Below are positions 46,851-57,426 of a stretch of 64,000 nucleotides of DNA, piece after piece; positions within the stretch are counted from its first letter, which is position 1, and every line of letters begins with the position of its first letter. Under the pieces are notes generated by a model that was given only the letters and a program-made list of their open reading frames with translations, searched no databases and was not told where the DNA came from. Position numbers and translations under genes: made by a program. The DNA is from Arion vulgaris. Taxonomy: Eukaryota > Mollusca > Gastropoda > Stylommatophora > Arionidae. The stretch is from positions 6,482,805 to 6,546,804 of the forward strand of contig CM036765.1 of NCBI GenBank assembly GCA_020796225.1, given 5' to 3'.

Positions 46851-47387
46851 GTTAGTATTACATCTCTACAATCGAATTACGTAAATGATTGTTTATCTGT
46901 GATGACGAAATATGCTTCAATATTATTTTTGAACAACCCTACCCTCCAAGAAATTAGTCAATTCTTTATTAAGAAAATGTCTATAATTGTCTTTGTTTGG
47001 TCCTTAGAGATAGTGTATTGAGTTCAATAAACCCAATTGAGTTATGTGTTATTGTAAAGCTTGTTCTGATCACTAAGATATATTTTAGATTTGATCAATG
47101 ACAGTATGCTCTAACGGACGATTTCCTTGACAATTTATACCGAATTAACATTTTATTTTTTTAATGCAGTTTTCTCCCATTTGTAAATTCTATTAATCTG
47201 AGTAATGTACATTTTCCAAATTGAAAGAAACCTTCACGATAGCAGTGTGAGATTTAGCCCTGGCATATATCTATTAATATTGATGATGCAAAACCAGTAT
47301 AATGGATAATTCAGTGTACATGTGCAATATAAATTCGTCCATAGGTTTACAAATATATAGATTGAAACGGTTAAATGTGATACTTAC
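46851..47387. other. Intronic stretch before the first visible tetraspanin exon
   Basis: AT-rich, with no element or exon recognised. Confidence 0.4.
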
Positions 47388-47492
47388 AAATTTTTGCATA
47401 CCGTTCCAGGCATCTGTGATCTCTTTTTTACTTTCCATCCCGTAAGAGCTATTCAATGATACAGATAACTCATTCATGATGACATCACCAAT
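47388..47492 (-). CDS. Tetraspanin exon: first part of large extracellular loop
   Basis: This 105-bp exon encodes 35 codons, from IGDVIMNELSV to AWNGMQKF. It is bounded on the minus strand by an acceptor (gatatttcag) and a donor (gtaagtatca), both at phase 0. The pattern of an acidic/amphipathic helix followed by T-x-AW-x-x-MQ-x-F is what tetraspanins show just before the CCG motif of the large extracellular loop (EC2). One N-glycosylation sequon (NSS) is present. Tetraspanins are four-pass membrane proteins that organise partner proteins in plasma-membrane and endosomal microdomains; this part would be extracellular or lumenal. The next exon in the transcript is 14.5 kb away and starts with FECCGV, which confirms the call. 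The exons for membrane helices 1-3 should lie at higher coordinates; I did not find them up to 64,000. The subfamily cannot be assigned from this loop. Confidence 0.85.
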
Positions 47493-47571
47493 CTGAAATA
47501 TCAATAGAAATAAATTATCATTAAACAAGCAACTAGATGTACTTGTTATATATCTTCAGGAGAACAGGATG

Positions 47572-47817
47572 GAGGTTTATATAGTGAAGCGGTTAAAACG
47601 TTTGCCTGCTGTTCTGAAGATTGTACGTTCGAATCCGGACCGACTCACATGTGCAATTTTTTCATGCGATCCTAGGATTGTTCATAGAGCTACAGAGTTC
47701 GTGCTTTGTGGAGCCCTTCCCGCAGATGGCGTGATATTTCTATCAGAAGGTCCACAGTCATATGGGGAGCCTGGGGAAATAAAGTCAATGAACATCCCCA
47801 CCATTAAGAACTTATTA
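47572..47817 (+). mobile_element. tRNA-derived SINE family D copy
   Basis: Head tatagtgaagcggttaaaac with B box cgttcgaatcc (47,629-47,639), a body with gctacagagttcgtgctttg and a 3' end tcaatgaacatccccaccat. It lies 80 bp upstream (transcript sense) of the first visible tetraspanin exon. Confidence 0.7.
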
Positions 47818-48000
47818 CGCCCGAGTGGTTACCGGGGCCCAAATTTGAAGTGTAAAGAATAAACCACTGTTACCTGCCACGCATGTCGTAAGAGGCGACT
47901 AAGGGCATTTGGCTGAAATCGGATGCACGTGTCCGCTAGGGAATGCTAACCCGAAACAAATGCTTGCAGAAAACGGATCCACCAGGCCGTAAGGCGCATA
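47818..48000 (+). mobile_element. SINE family B copy
   Basis: cgcccgagtggttaccgggg, cacgcatgtcgtaagaggcg and gctgaaatcggatgcacgtg; the 3' part grades into unrecognised sequence up to about 48,235. Confidence 0.75.
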
Positions 48001-48239
48001 ACATGATGCAACGACCCTCACAATGAGGAATGGATAACGGATTCTACGGTCGCCAATCTGCCTCGGGGATATAGCCACGCAGTAAGAATGTCAGACCTAC
48101 CATCACAAGGATGGCCAAAACTTACTTCGGGAAGAGGTCGACACAAACGGGGAAGCAGAAATCATAAGAATTATATCCTACAGAACTGCCCCAGTATGCA
48201 GACTTGAGAAGAAAGAGGTGGCCCACTTACACTAGCTTC

Positions 48240-48612
48240 CAAGACAAACTGTAAGTTAGTTAGTTAGTCTTTCCTCTTGGGCCTGAGGCGGCGCATAGGG
48301 CAGAGGTCATAGCTCTCCATGTCTCGCGGTTCGTTGCTATCTGTTTTAGGTCTTTAATGTTTGCTAGGCCCATCGTTGAGCCTTTCTGATGATGGTTCTA
48401 CGCAGAGTCTCTTTGGTCTTCCTCGTTCTTTTTCCTCGGTGTCCATATGAGGGATTGGAATAGAGTCTCTCATCCATCTAAGTGTGTGGCCGAGTGTTCC
48501 AGGGCCTTTGTTAAAATCTTGAACATGTTCCTGCTTGGTCTCTTGTCTTATTGTGTATTGGTCTGAAATCTGACCATTTGAGTTCAGTATTCTTCTAAAC
48601 ATTTCATCCAAA
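48240..48612 (-). mobile_element. LINE 3'-end fragment
   Basis: The minus strand reads MDEMFRRILNSNGQISD, TLGHTLRWMRDSIP and EKERGRPKRLCVEPSSER, the RT C-terminal pattern, with frame loss after that. Confidence 0.7.
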
Positions 48613-49160
48613 GATTATCTAATTTTCTTTCTGAGTAATGATTGCTTTCAACTCGCATCCATAAATTTTAAAACTGGAATCACACAAGAGTCAAAGATCT
48701 TTAATTTTAGAGCCTAAACGCTGTTCTCAAACAGTGGTGATTTTTACGATGACGGCTTGCGGGCGACGATCAACAGTTTGTGAGCCAAGCTAGAAGAAAA
48801 CTGTAAGGCGTGGTTGATAATCTGAGGCAGACGGCTGCCTTTATTAGAAAACCCGAAATCCCAAACTAGTGAGAACGCAGAAGAAGATGAACTTATTAAG
48901 TATTAAGGACAAAGGCTGTAGATTTAAGAGAGACAGGTAAGGATTGAGACAGGCAGTAGAAACTCTTCGGAAAATATGGGAACCTTCCAGTATTGAACGA
49001 GGAGAGGAATATATTGTTGTGCTACTTCAAGTTTAGACTGCTTTCACAGTTAATATATCCATTATGAAACATCTGTTTCATTAGCGTTATCATTCAATGA
49101 TGAGACCTCAATCATATTAGTTAATAAGTAAAGGATTATTTTGTTCCCAACTATTACATC
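48613..49160. other. Unrecognised stretch
   Basis: No open frame longer than 60 codons and no repeat match that I can see. Confidence 0.4.
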
Positions 49161-49161
49161 C

Positions 49162-49410
49162 ATCGCCCTAGTGGTTACGGGGCCCAAATTTGGGGTGTAA
49201 AGAATAGAACCACTGTTACCTGCGCGCATGTCGTAAGAGGCGACTAAGGAGGTTGGGCTGAAATCGGATTCCGATGTCCTAAAGGTGTAGAAGTCTCTGC
49301 GTTTAGGGGCCTACCAAACCAATGTTCAATGTATACACGTTCTTGGCAAAGACCAAACATATCACAAAGAGGGATACAATTGGTCGTAAAGAACGAACGC
49401 AAAGAAGATG
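49162..49410 (+). mobile_element. SINE family B copy
   Basis: cgccctagtggttacggggc, cgcatgtcgtaagaggcgac, gtgtagaagtctctgcgttt and cttggcaaagaccaaacata, ending at gaacgcaaagaaga directly before the LINE at 49,440. Confidence 0.8.
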
Positions 49411-49439
49411 ATTACATCAATGAAGTAAAAAATAAACAA

Positions 49440-50155
49440 AATCATACATCACTATGTAACGTGCAGGTTGAGGACCTCTTGAATGACAACGTCAATGAAA
49501 CAGACGCAGTTATTTACACCGATGGTTCAGTCATTCGACAACAAAGCTGTGCGTGGGCTTTTTCAGCGCGTTCAGGAGGAAAAATAATAAGAGAGGCCAG
49601 TGGGGCCTACCAGACAAAAACACATAATTTGACAGTGAAGGTGCGCGCAGTTAACGATGTTGTGACTTGATTGGCATCTCATAGCTACCCTCGTGTCTTC
49701 ATGCTCACGGATTCCATGAGTATAAATCGTAAAATTGAAAGAGGAATGGTGAGACGAAACCGGGTGGAGATACTGGTATAGACAGGGATCAGAGAAATCT
49801 CAGTTTACGTTCTTGCATACGCCGGAGTCAGTGGTAATGAAAGCACTAGTAGATTAGTTGGCATCGCTATGATATCAGAGAGAGCTGCAATGGAGCGAAA
49901 TGACATTCTTAACGCATTGAGAGCATCTTTTCGAAAAGAGGATTTTCATTGTTGTGAATCACAGTTGCTGACCAGACTGAAGAGATGGGTGTCGATATTG
50001 GTGCAGCCCGAAAAGAACAACACACCAAATTACAACAAGATTGATGAATTAACAGCGAACGAGCGTATTGGGCCACTGGACGCTGCTGGATTTCTTGAAG
50101 GGGGGATTGGAGCACCCATGAACAAGTCTGGAGTGCTATGATGATAGTCCTCTTC
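49440..50155 (+). mobile_element. LINE fragment: RNase H domain and C-terminus
   Basis: The longest RNase H fragment: VEDLLNDNVNETDAVIYTDG, SARSGGKIIREASGAY, VFMLTDSMSI, AYAGVSGNES and MERNDILNAL, then the NERIGPLDAAGFLE end. The catalytic Glu is replaced by Lys (TVKVRAV) and the GHAG histidine by Tyr, and stops fall at about 49,668 and 49,778. It is an inactive copy. Confidence 0.85.
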
Positions 50156-50161
50156 TAAGTG

Positions 50162-50412
50162 ATTCTTCTTCTTCGAACGCTCAACATCGACCACTTGTCA
50201 ACCACTCTGTGTGATTTGTATGTCATCTGAGCCTAAGAGCGATTGTACGTTGTGTCAGTAATGCGTCCACAAGTAGGTCAGCACATCCGATTTCTGCGCT
50301 ACTTTTTATTTAGTAGGGTAGCATCCCTAGGACCTACATCAGTCGCCTCTTACGACATGCATTGCAGGTTGCAGTGGTACTATTCTTTGTTTTCCTTGAG
50401 GGCCCAGGCACC
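50162..50412 (-). mobile_element. SINE family A copy, full length
   Basis: Starts with ttcttcttcttcgaacgctc (the GAA tail in reverse) and runs to the head at about 50,412 through gcctcttacgacatgcattg. It abuts the 3' end of the RNase H LINE in opposite orientation. Confidence 0.85.
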
Positions 50413-50524
50413 CACTACGTTCTAACTGATAATTGAATAAAGTCAATTCGTCACATTCAAACACTTATAAATTGATTGTGGTGATGAATGTGAATGAAAA
50501 GTTACATGTTAGCCACAGTGATGG

Positions 50525-50745
50525 CATTATCTCTGTGGCTAAGTGGATAAGCCCTTGCCTTTCTTTACGAAGATCGTGTGTTCGAATCAGGAACGCGTCG
50601 TTCTGTTCACGAGTGCATTTTTTCCAGAGTTCCATAGGCTTGTTGCCGGATCTACAGAGTTCGTGCTTTGTGCAATACCCTTGGCAGGTGGTGTGTCATT
50701 TCTGCATAGAGGGACTGAGCAATATAGGGTAAAAACCCAGTGAAT
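50525..50745 (+). mobile_element. tRNA-derived SINE family D copy
   Basis: A box tggctaagtggataagc, B box tgttcgaatcagg (50,579), body gatctacagagttcgtgctt. The best-preserved head of this family here. Confidence 0.78.
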
Positions 50746-50827
50746 GATGTCAATACTTTGGTTTTAGAAACTTTTAGATGGCACGATTACTGTACATCCA
50801 ATTTCACGGACTTCTTAAAACTATCAG

Positions 50828-51010
50828 TAAAAATGAAAATCATTGCATATCCTGTACAGGACGTAGCCATCAACAACAGTAAACAAGTTGTCGATTTTCT
50901 AGGCACCACATACTTTCAGTAGTTTGCAATTGATTCCTGAACGATGGTATATTTTTACCTTTCATAAAAATCCCATGAAAATAAATTTTCTTCCAAACTG
51001 CCTGCCGTTC
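50828..51010 (-). mobile_element. SINE family C copy lacking its tRNA head
   Basis: Shares acgtagccatcaacaacagt and gtttgcaattgattcctgaa with the other C copies and stops before the tRNA-like head, as a 5'-truncated insertion would. Confidence 0.65.
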
Positions 51011-51029
51011 TAAAACTATCCTTAGTCTT

Positions 51030-51590
51030 CACGAAATATGTATATCGAAGGAAAAATAACTAATGAAATTCAACACAGATACAACAAAGCAAATCAAATG
51101 ATTGAACAAATGGCGCCAATTTAAAAATGTAAGTATGTCACCATGAACACAAAAGAGCAATGTTCAACACAATCTTTCTCCCCACATTATGTTACCAGTA
51201 CCAAACCTGGACGCTGACAACAAATGATAAAAGAAAACTAGTCACGACAGAGATGAAGTGTTTATGCAGAATGCTGGGTGTAACAAGAAGAGAACTGGTT
51301 GATAAATGAAGACATCAGGAAAAAGTGGGTACAACATCAGTACTAGACTTCATCAAGAAACAACAAATTAAATGGTTCGGCTACGTAAGCAGATTACCAA
51401 CAGACAGTGCACCGCAAAGAGCAATGCTGCTCCGATATAATGGGTAAAAAGTAAAAGGCCGGCCACGCAAAAGATGGACCTCAGAGATAACAGAGTCGAC
51501 GAAAGACACTATATACGAAGCGTATACAAGGGCCCGTTTTAGAAATCTCTTTTTGACCTAACGCTGTGAGGCAAACAGGAATCGAGAAAA
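51030..51590 (+). mobile_element. LINE fragment (family I), longest copy
   Basis: Frames give IQHRYNKANQMIEQMAPI, then VTSTKPG-like, LCRMLGVTRR, VLDFIKKQQIKWFGYVSRL, PTDSAPQRAMLLRYNG, KGRPRKRWTSEITESTKD and IYEAYTRARFRNLF. It spans the RT thumb and C-terminal region, with at least three frameshifts or stops. Confidence 0.78.
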
Positions 51591-51750
51591 GAAGAAGAAG
51601 AAGAAAGAGGATTTGAAGTGAACAAATATTTAAAGGTGAATTATTAACTTCTTATTGCCGTCTGTTTCTCCCCAATTGCTCGGTTGTTCACGCAGAAATA
51701 GCGCACGACACCTACGAGAATTGCTAACAGCAGGAATTCAGCTGCTCCAG

Positions 51751-52005
51751 CCGCCCGTGTGTGTTACCAGGGATCACAATGGGAGCAAAGAATAGTAACA
51801 CTGTGACCTATGGGTCATGTCGTAAGAGGCGACTGAGGTAGGGTCCTAGGGAAGCTACCCTAGTAAATGAAAAGCTTTGCAGGAATCGGATATGCTGGCC
51901 TACTTTTAGGAGCATAACTTGCACAACGTACAATACTCTTAGGCTCAGATCGCATACAAATCACAAAAGTGGTTTCTTGGAAAAGTCGAAGAAGAAGAAG
52001 AGGCT
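51751..52005 (+). mobile_element. SINE family A copy with (GAA)n tail
   Basis: ccgcccgtgtgtgttaccag, catgtcgtaagaggcgactg, taggagcataacttgcacaa and a final tcgaagaagaagaagaggct. Confidence 0.83.
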
Positions 52006-52124
52006 ATAGCAACAATGGTAAGGATCTAAAGATTAAGAATTGACTTCATTACACCGGGTTTGACCCTATATGGCTCCTCCTATGCCACCCGCCTACCGAG
52101 AGTATTGCAAAAAAAAAAAAAAAA

Positions 52125-52515
52125 TGAATTCCGTAACTTTGGCAACAATCCTAGGGACCTCATGAAAAAATTGCACACTCTGTCGGGACTCGAACCTACA
52201 CATTTTAGAACGACAGACAAAAGGCCTACCCACTTCGTCATAGAGGCCCTCTAAAGAAAGAAATGCACTTATAACCCGAAAGACTAGGTCCGGATTCAAA
52301 CACACGAGCTTCAGAACGACAGGAAAACGACCTAACTACTTCGCCATAAAGATTCACGCCCTTCGAACCCACATCCTTCAGAACTACAAGTAAAGCCTTA
52401 ACCACATCGCCATAAAGATGCCCTTTAGAAAGAAATGCACTTGTAACACAAAAGACGTGGTCCAGATTCTTCAGAACGAAAGGCAAACGTTTTGACTACT
52501 TCGATACAGATACCT
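52125..52515 (-). repeat. Cluster of four tRNA-like SINE heads in tandem
   Basis: On the minus strand four tRNA-like modules follow each other, each with an A-box-like (g)gcgaagtagttaggt segment and the phrase cgttctgaa. B-box remnants are at 52,185-52,196 (ggttcgagtccc), 52,290-52,301 (gtttgaatccgg) and 52,360-52,372 (gggttcgaaggg); the fourth is lost. The spacing is about 90-100 bp. The heads match SINE family D. Confidence 0.7.
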
Positions 52516-53090
52516 TTAGGGGTACACTGACACAAGTTTAAGAATCCCTACTCTACTCTTACGTCTGTCATTCGCTTCCAAAACATGTTTTGATTACTCC
52601 CCGATCCTGCCGTCAATATTTACGTTTTCCAACATGTTAATAATATCTGGTAGTTCATCTTGTACAACACCGGAAAAAATCGATGAAGCATGGTAATACA
52701 TAATAGAAGAGCACTCATACTGGTTTTCTCATCAGATTTTATATTTCGTATTAATCCTTTTTATTCGTTTTTTTTTTTTGGTTCATTAAATCAGAATTGT
52801 TTATATAAAATTTCATCTTTATTTAATGCCTTCTTGTATTCAGGGTTTTCTGTGACGTTTGGGTCTCGGTGCACGTTTCTCGGTTCAGAAGTACTTGATT
52901 TGTGTCTCATGTGAAATGATAGAAATATTACTTCTTTATTCTTCCATTCTCTAATCCTGTTTTGTCTGACAGCGTCAGGATAAGAAGAGATTTCTAGTAC
53001 AGGATTCCCAGAGTGAGAGTCCCATTTTTTAAGGATGGTGAAAATGGTTCTAGTCATTTTGTTTTAATCTTTATAAAGAAATTTACCCCT
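52516..53090. other. Unrecognised stretch with an 88-codon ORF
   Basis: A minus-strand ORF (52,791-53,057) has a mixed, protein-like composition (EISSYPDAVRQNRIREWKNK) and nearby out-of-frame sequence reads QDELPDIINMLENV. I do not recognise the family; it may be a decayed transposon. Confidence 0.3.
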
Positions 53091-53094
53091 GGCA

Positions 53095-53300
53095 AATAGC
53101 GCTTTTGCGGGGAATTTTTCCCGACCGCAACGGCTCTCAGGTCGACCCAGCCTCAACTGGGTACCAGACATGCTCTGGGAAAGTAGAGGCGGCCGGCGTG
53201 ATGCTGACCACATCACCATTGTGTGCCGACGGTCAATGAAAATACAGGCCTAACACTGTATTGACCTATATACCACGAGGTATGAAAGGGTTCCTTTTTT
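53095..53300 (-). mobile_element. Possible SINE, GC-rich
   Basis: On the minus strand tggtgatgtggtcagcatca resembles an A box, and the segment is sharply more GC-rich than its surroundings. No second copy was seen in this window. Confidence 0.35.
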
Positions 53301-53599
53301 CTCTTAAATAGCGGTTTTGCAGTCTTCACTTATCGATTCTTTTTCAAACTCCATTGGAGTGTATGGATGTTTTTTTAAATGCCAAGGGTTCATTCTGCAT
53401 GCTCAACTTGAACACGATTCATACGTTTTATCGTCCGTCTCCGATAGGATTACGAGCTCTTATCTTCCTTATTTTGAGATGTTTCATCTGCTACCGTATG
53501 ACGGTAGATGGCACCATCTGTAAATGTTAATCCCATTGTCTTGTGGAGGGGTCTCTGGAGAAATAACGGTTAGGGAAGTAAACCCTGATAGAAAGTCTC

Positions 53600-53975
53600 C
53601 ACTGCCTTGTGGGTCAGCACGGTTATGTCCACTGTCTTATGGGTAAACACGGTTATGTCCGCTGCCTTGTGGGTCAGTACGGTTATGTCCACTGCCTTGT
53701 GGGTCAGCACGGTTATGTCCACTGCCTTGTGGGTCAGCACGGTTATGTCCACTGCCTTGTGGGTCAGCACGTTATCCACTGCCTGTGGTCAACGTTATGT
53801 CCACTGCCTTGTGGGTCAGCACGGTTATGTCCACTGTCTTGTGGGTAAACACGGTTATGTCTACTGCCTTGTGGGTCAGCACGGTTATGTCCACTGTCTT
53901 GTGGGTAAACACGGTTATGTCCACTGCCTTGTGGGTCAGCACGGTTATGTCCACTGCCTTGTGGGTCAGCACGGT
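53600..53975. repeat. 30-bp minisatellite, about 12-13 copies
   Basis: Unit cactgccttgtgggtcagca plus cggttatgtc; variants have 'actgtctt' and 'gtaaac'. The multiple-of-3 period keeps frames open on both strands (127 codons maximum). One unit near 53,770 is shortened. Confidence 0.95.
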
Positions 53976-54239
53976 TATACAGAAGGCTAGAGAAGTAAAC
54001 CTTGGCCACAAATTCGAAGAAAAGGACGTAAGGCAGTATCTTTATGTGTGTATTTCAACCCGTCGTCTTACATCCCCTGCAAACCCAACTTGAGTCCAAG
54101 CTTATTGACTTTGTTTTTCTTGTGAATGAAATAGTCTGGTAGAGATGAGATATGTGCAAAATGGGCAAGGTACATTCCCCATATCAGCTACACAGTCAAG
54201 GTGTAAAGGGAGAGGACACTTCATCCTTGAATTAATTTG

Positions 54240-54485
54240 AATGAAAATCGTGGCATATCCTAAAGGACATAGCCATCAACCACAGTAAACTAGTTGTGGG
54301 TTTTCTAGGCACCACTTATACGTTCAGTAGTTTGCCATTGCTTTCTGAACGGTGAGGTCTATTTTTACCTTTTGTAAAAATCCCACGGAAACGAATTTGC
54401 TTCCAAACTTGCCCACCGTGGGGTTTGAACCAGGTGCGATTGGGTTTGGGATCGAGCTCACTACCGCTTGAGCTACAGACGCTCA
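54240..54485 (-). mobile_element. tRNA-derived SINE family C copy, full length
   Basis: The minus-strand head tgtagctcaagcggtagtga with B box tggttcaaacccc (54,420-54,432) is tRNA-like. The body matches the copies at 45,685 and 57,925. Confidence 0.8.
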
Positions 54486-54522
54486 CTGAATTAATTTACC
54501 GTCTGTAAATATTTACAATATA

Positions 54523-54620
54523 CAGTGGACATAACGTGCTGACCCACAAGGCAGTAGAATAACCATGTGACTCACAAGGCACGGACATAACACTGACTAC
54601 AAGGCAGTGGACATAATGCT
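54523..54620. repeat. Inverted, degenerate copies of the 30-bp minisatellite
   Basis: Phrases such as gacataacgtgctgacccac and aaggcagtggacataa are the reverse complement of the units at 53,600-53,975; about three degenerate copies. Confidence 0.8.
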
Positions 54621-54659
54621 AGAAAATGATCTAATACATAATACACAAGTAGGAGACAT

Positions 54660-55020
54660 TTCAGAATAAATGTTTAAGAAGAATATTGCAAATGTTTTGG
54701 CCAAATACCATAACAAATGAGGAGCTTTTGAAACTAACAGACTGTGCATCCTTGGAGACCAGCATTAAAAGTCAAAGATGGAGATTGTTTGGACATGTAT
54801 GTCGTATGCCGGTAGGGGCATTGGCTAGGACAGCTCTCAGATGGACATCGGATGGGAAGAGAAGGAACGTCCAAAGGAAACATGGAGAAGAACTGTGGGG
54901 AGAGAGTGTGGCCTGACGTGGGAGACGGCTGGTAGAAAGGCAGCAGAATGGCAACAGTGGAAGTATCTTGTGGAAGCCTTATGTGTCAATCGTGACACGA
55001 AGAGGATATTGATAGATAAA
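54660..55020 (+). mobile_element. LINE 3'-end fragment (family V)
   Basis: Reads LRRILQMFWPNTITNEELL, SQRWRLFGHVCRMPVGALA and RTALRWTSDGKRR, then a 1-base shift to RPKETWRRTVGRECGLTW and LVEALCVNRDTKR. RT C-terminal region with a single obvious frameshift near 54,855. Confidence 0.82.
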
Positions 55021-55229
55021 AATACGAAAAAAGGCTATATACATGTATAATGAGACAAGTGTTCCTTTGAAAATATCCCAATCACTCCATGTGGGAACGA
55101 ACCAAGTACCTTTTGAGTGAGAAGCGAACATTTTACCTTTACATAAAAACCTCACAACTTATATACAAGTAAAGATGCAAGCGTATTCTCTAAAAAAAAT
55201 ATACGACATGCTAACAGCACAGCACACCT

Positions 55230-55375
55230 AAACGTTCTTAACAACCAGTTGATAGTAAATCCAGAAGGCATGCATCTTACCATTAACAAAAATACTATCA
55301 TTAGATCTACAAAATATCTCAAGCAAGGTTACATCTCGCCCCGAGGCCCCTTCATAAACTACACAACAAAAATGT
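55230..55375 (+). mobile_element. Possible LINE RT fragment
   Basis: The frame LNVLNNQLIVNPEGMHLTI and TIIRSTKYLKQGY resembles the RT segment between the catalytic box and thumb (L-N-x-L...NPEKT...YLG). Weak. Confidence 0.35.
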
Positions 55376-55684
55376 GACTGCGGCAGATAAGAAATGAGTA
55401 TAATCACACATAAAAGCTAAATCTATTTTCGTGATGTCTGCACAACACCACAGCCTACAATTTAATAATACTATGTTCGTGAGCTATGAAATAATTACTT
55501 AGCAGAAAAACAGATGTAACAATGAGTAATAGTTTCATTGTTACGGTAATGTTAGCACGTGATGTGATACTGACATTTTGTTAACATTGTTTTGTAATAC
55601 AAGGTTTTACGGTGAGGGTCACTCTAACCTACGGGAGGAGGATGGACAAGTTAACTTATTTTTATACTTCTTCCTTTTTATTCT

Positions 55685-56225
55685 TCTTCTTCTTCTTTCT
55701 ATTTTTCTTAGTTCTAATTTACTTAGTTCTATTTTACTTAGTTCTATTTTCTTAGTTCTATTTTACTTAGTTCTATTTTTTCTTAGTTCTATTTTCTTAG
55801 TTCTATTTTTATATAGTTCTATTTTACTTAGTTCTATTTTACTTAGTTCTATGTTACTTAGTTCTATTTTACTTAGTTCTATTTTACTTAGTTCTATTTT
55901 ACTTAGTTCTATTTTACTTAGTTCTATTTTACGTAGTTCTATTTTACTTAGTTCTATTTTACTTAGTTCTATTTTACTTAGTTCTATTTTACTTAGTTCT
56001 ATTTTACTTAGTTCTATTTTTCTTAGTTCTGTTTTACTTAGTTCTATTTTGCTTAGTTCTATTTTACTTAGTTCTATTTTACTTAGTTCTATTTTTCTTA
56101 GTTCTATTTTACTTAGTTCTATTTTACTTAGTTCTATTTTACTTAGTTCTATTTTACTTAGTTCTATTTTACTTAGTTCTATTTTACTTAGTTCTATTTT
56201 ACTTAGTTCTATTTTACTAAGTTTT
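55685..56225. repeat. 15-bp minisatellite, about 36 copies
   Basis: Unit ttctattttacttag repeated with few changes. It keeps a 219-codon frame open (SILLS repeats), which is compositional. Confidence 0.95.
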
Positions 56226-56450
56226 ATTTTTTCTTAGTTCTATTTTTGTTTTTCTTAGTTCTATTTTTCTCCTTTTCTTCTTCTTCCTTTATCTTCTTCT
56301 TCATCTTCTTCTTCTTTTTTTTCTTCTTCTTCTTCTTCCTTTCTATTCTTCTTCCTCTTCTTTTTCGTTTTCTTTTCTTCCTCCTTTCCATTGTTCTTTT
56401 CATCTTTTGCTCTTCTTCTTCTCTTCTTTCTCCTTTTCTTCTTCAAAAAT
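56226..56450. repeat. CT/T-rich low-complexity tract
   Basis: Mostly ttctt triplets with runs of T. It follows directly from the 15-bp array. Confidence 0.9.
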
Positions 56451-56519
56451 ACATGGTTTGAGTTCAATGTATTTAGTCCAGCGCAGTGTAGTAGGATATG
56501 TTGTGTAAAAAAGGATTTA

Positions 56520-56725
56520 AACCAGGAGGAACACTAGTGTCAACAAGCGGAATAGTCAGCGGAACATGTCCTGCAAATCTGTCCATTCCTGGGTGATCTG
56601 AGAAACAACATGTGGTCACTTCCAGTCGACGTAAAATTATCTTTAGGGAAACCTGACAGATCTGAAGCTGACTGACCACTTTATGATCCACAGTGGATTA
56701 AGTGGATGACCAGAGATCGCAAAGA
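56520..56725 (+). mobile_element. LINE RNase H 3' end
   Basis: Decayed copy of the 7,180-7,343 end: caacaagcggaatagtcagc, acatgtcctgcaaatctgtc and ggatgaccagagatcgcaaa. Confidence 0.75.
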
Positions 56726-56760
56726 AAAGTTGGCCCAGCACAGTGTAGTGAAGTGTATTA

Positions 56761-57171
56761 ACACGTAATTACAAAGTACTGTAGTTTTACAAATTACGAA
56801 TACAATGACAAAATACAGCAACGTTTCGACCAACAAGGCCTTTATCAACAAACGAACAAACAGGAATGACAAATTAAAATGAAATACAAATGGACGACCA
56901 AATACAAACGTATCTAAGGAAAATCTGGAATAAAAACGAATAACGAAATAAATGTAACACAAAAACACACATAAAACTAGAAATAGAACGGAAAAAGAAA
57001 CAATGAAACATCTAGTAAATATATAACTTGAATACATGCAACATATACCCATATAGATTACAAAGCATGGGAAGAGAAAGTACTAAGAAGCATAAATGTT
57101 GGTCGAAACGTTGCTGTATTTTGTCATTGTTTTTGTAATTTGTAAAACTACAGTAATTTGTAATTACGTGT
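56761..57171. mobile_element. Foldback element with 75-bp inverted arms
   Basis: Arms 56,761-56,835 and 57,097-57,171 are about 95% reverse-complementary (outer end acacgtaattacaaa, inner cgtttcgaccaaca) and enclose about 260 bp. A similar gaagtgtatta precedes the left arm and recurs near 57,217. On the minus strand the left arm continues as ttgataaaggccttgttggt then cgaaacg, a degenerate hammerhead-like string of the kind found in Penelope-type elements. Confidence 0.75.
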
Positions 57172-57231
57172 TTTGCCAATCAAATAGTTTTACTGCAGTT
57201 CCATATATATATATACTGAAGTGTATTATCA

Positions 57232-57426
57232 TCATCAAATAGCTTGTCCTGAGCAGAACTTTACCACCCCAACAGTCCTCCAGAATTTCTCTTTCTCATA
57301 GACCAGATGTTCTGCCTCTGCAGCCGTCATGTTCAAACCATCAGTTACATCCTGAATCCTTCTTCTCCGTGGTCCTCCTCTTCTTCTCTTTGCCGGTACG
57401 CCTACTTCTATGATAGTCTTCTCCAT
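57232..57426 (-). mobile_element. LINE 3'-end fragment (family IV)
   Basis: The minus strand reads MEKTIIEVGVPAKRRRGGPR, RRIQDVTDGLNMTAAEAEHL and FWRTVGVVKFCSGQAI with a (TGA)n tail. It is the same family as 58,700-59,000. Confidence 0.82.

Noticed and set aside
47572..47817. 97-codon ORF next to the tetraspanin exon as an additional exon
   Set aside because: The sequence is a tRNA-derived SINE (B box, shared body with 50,525 and 61,490) and lies on the other strand.
50525..50600. Functional tRNA gene
   Set aside because: A- and B-box-like segments are present but the cloverleaf does not close, and a conserved SINE body follows.
53607..53990. 127-codon ORF of WVSTVMSTAL repeats
   Set aside because: 30-bp minisatellite, open on both strands because the period is a multiple of 3.
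55578..56237. 219-codon ORF of SILLS repeats
   Set aside because: Pure translation of a 15-bp minisatellite; no start context, domain or flanking exon.
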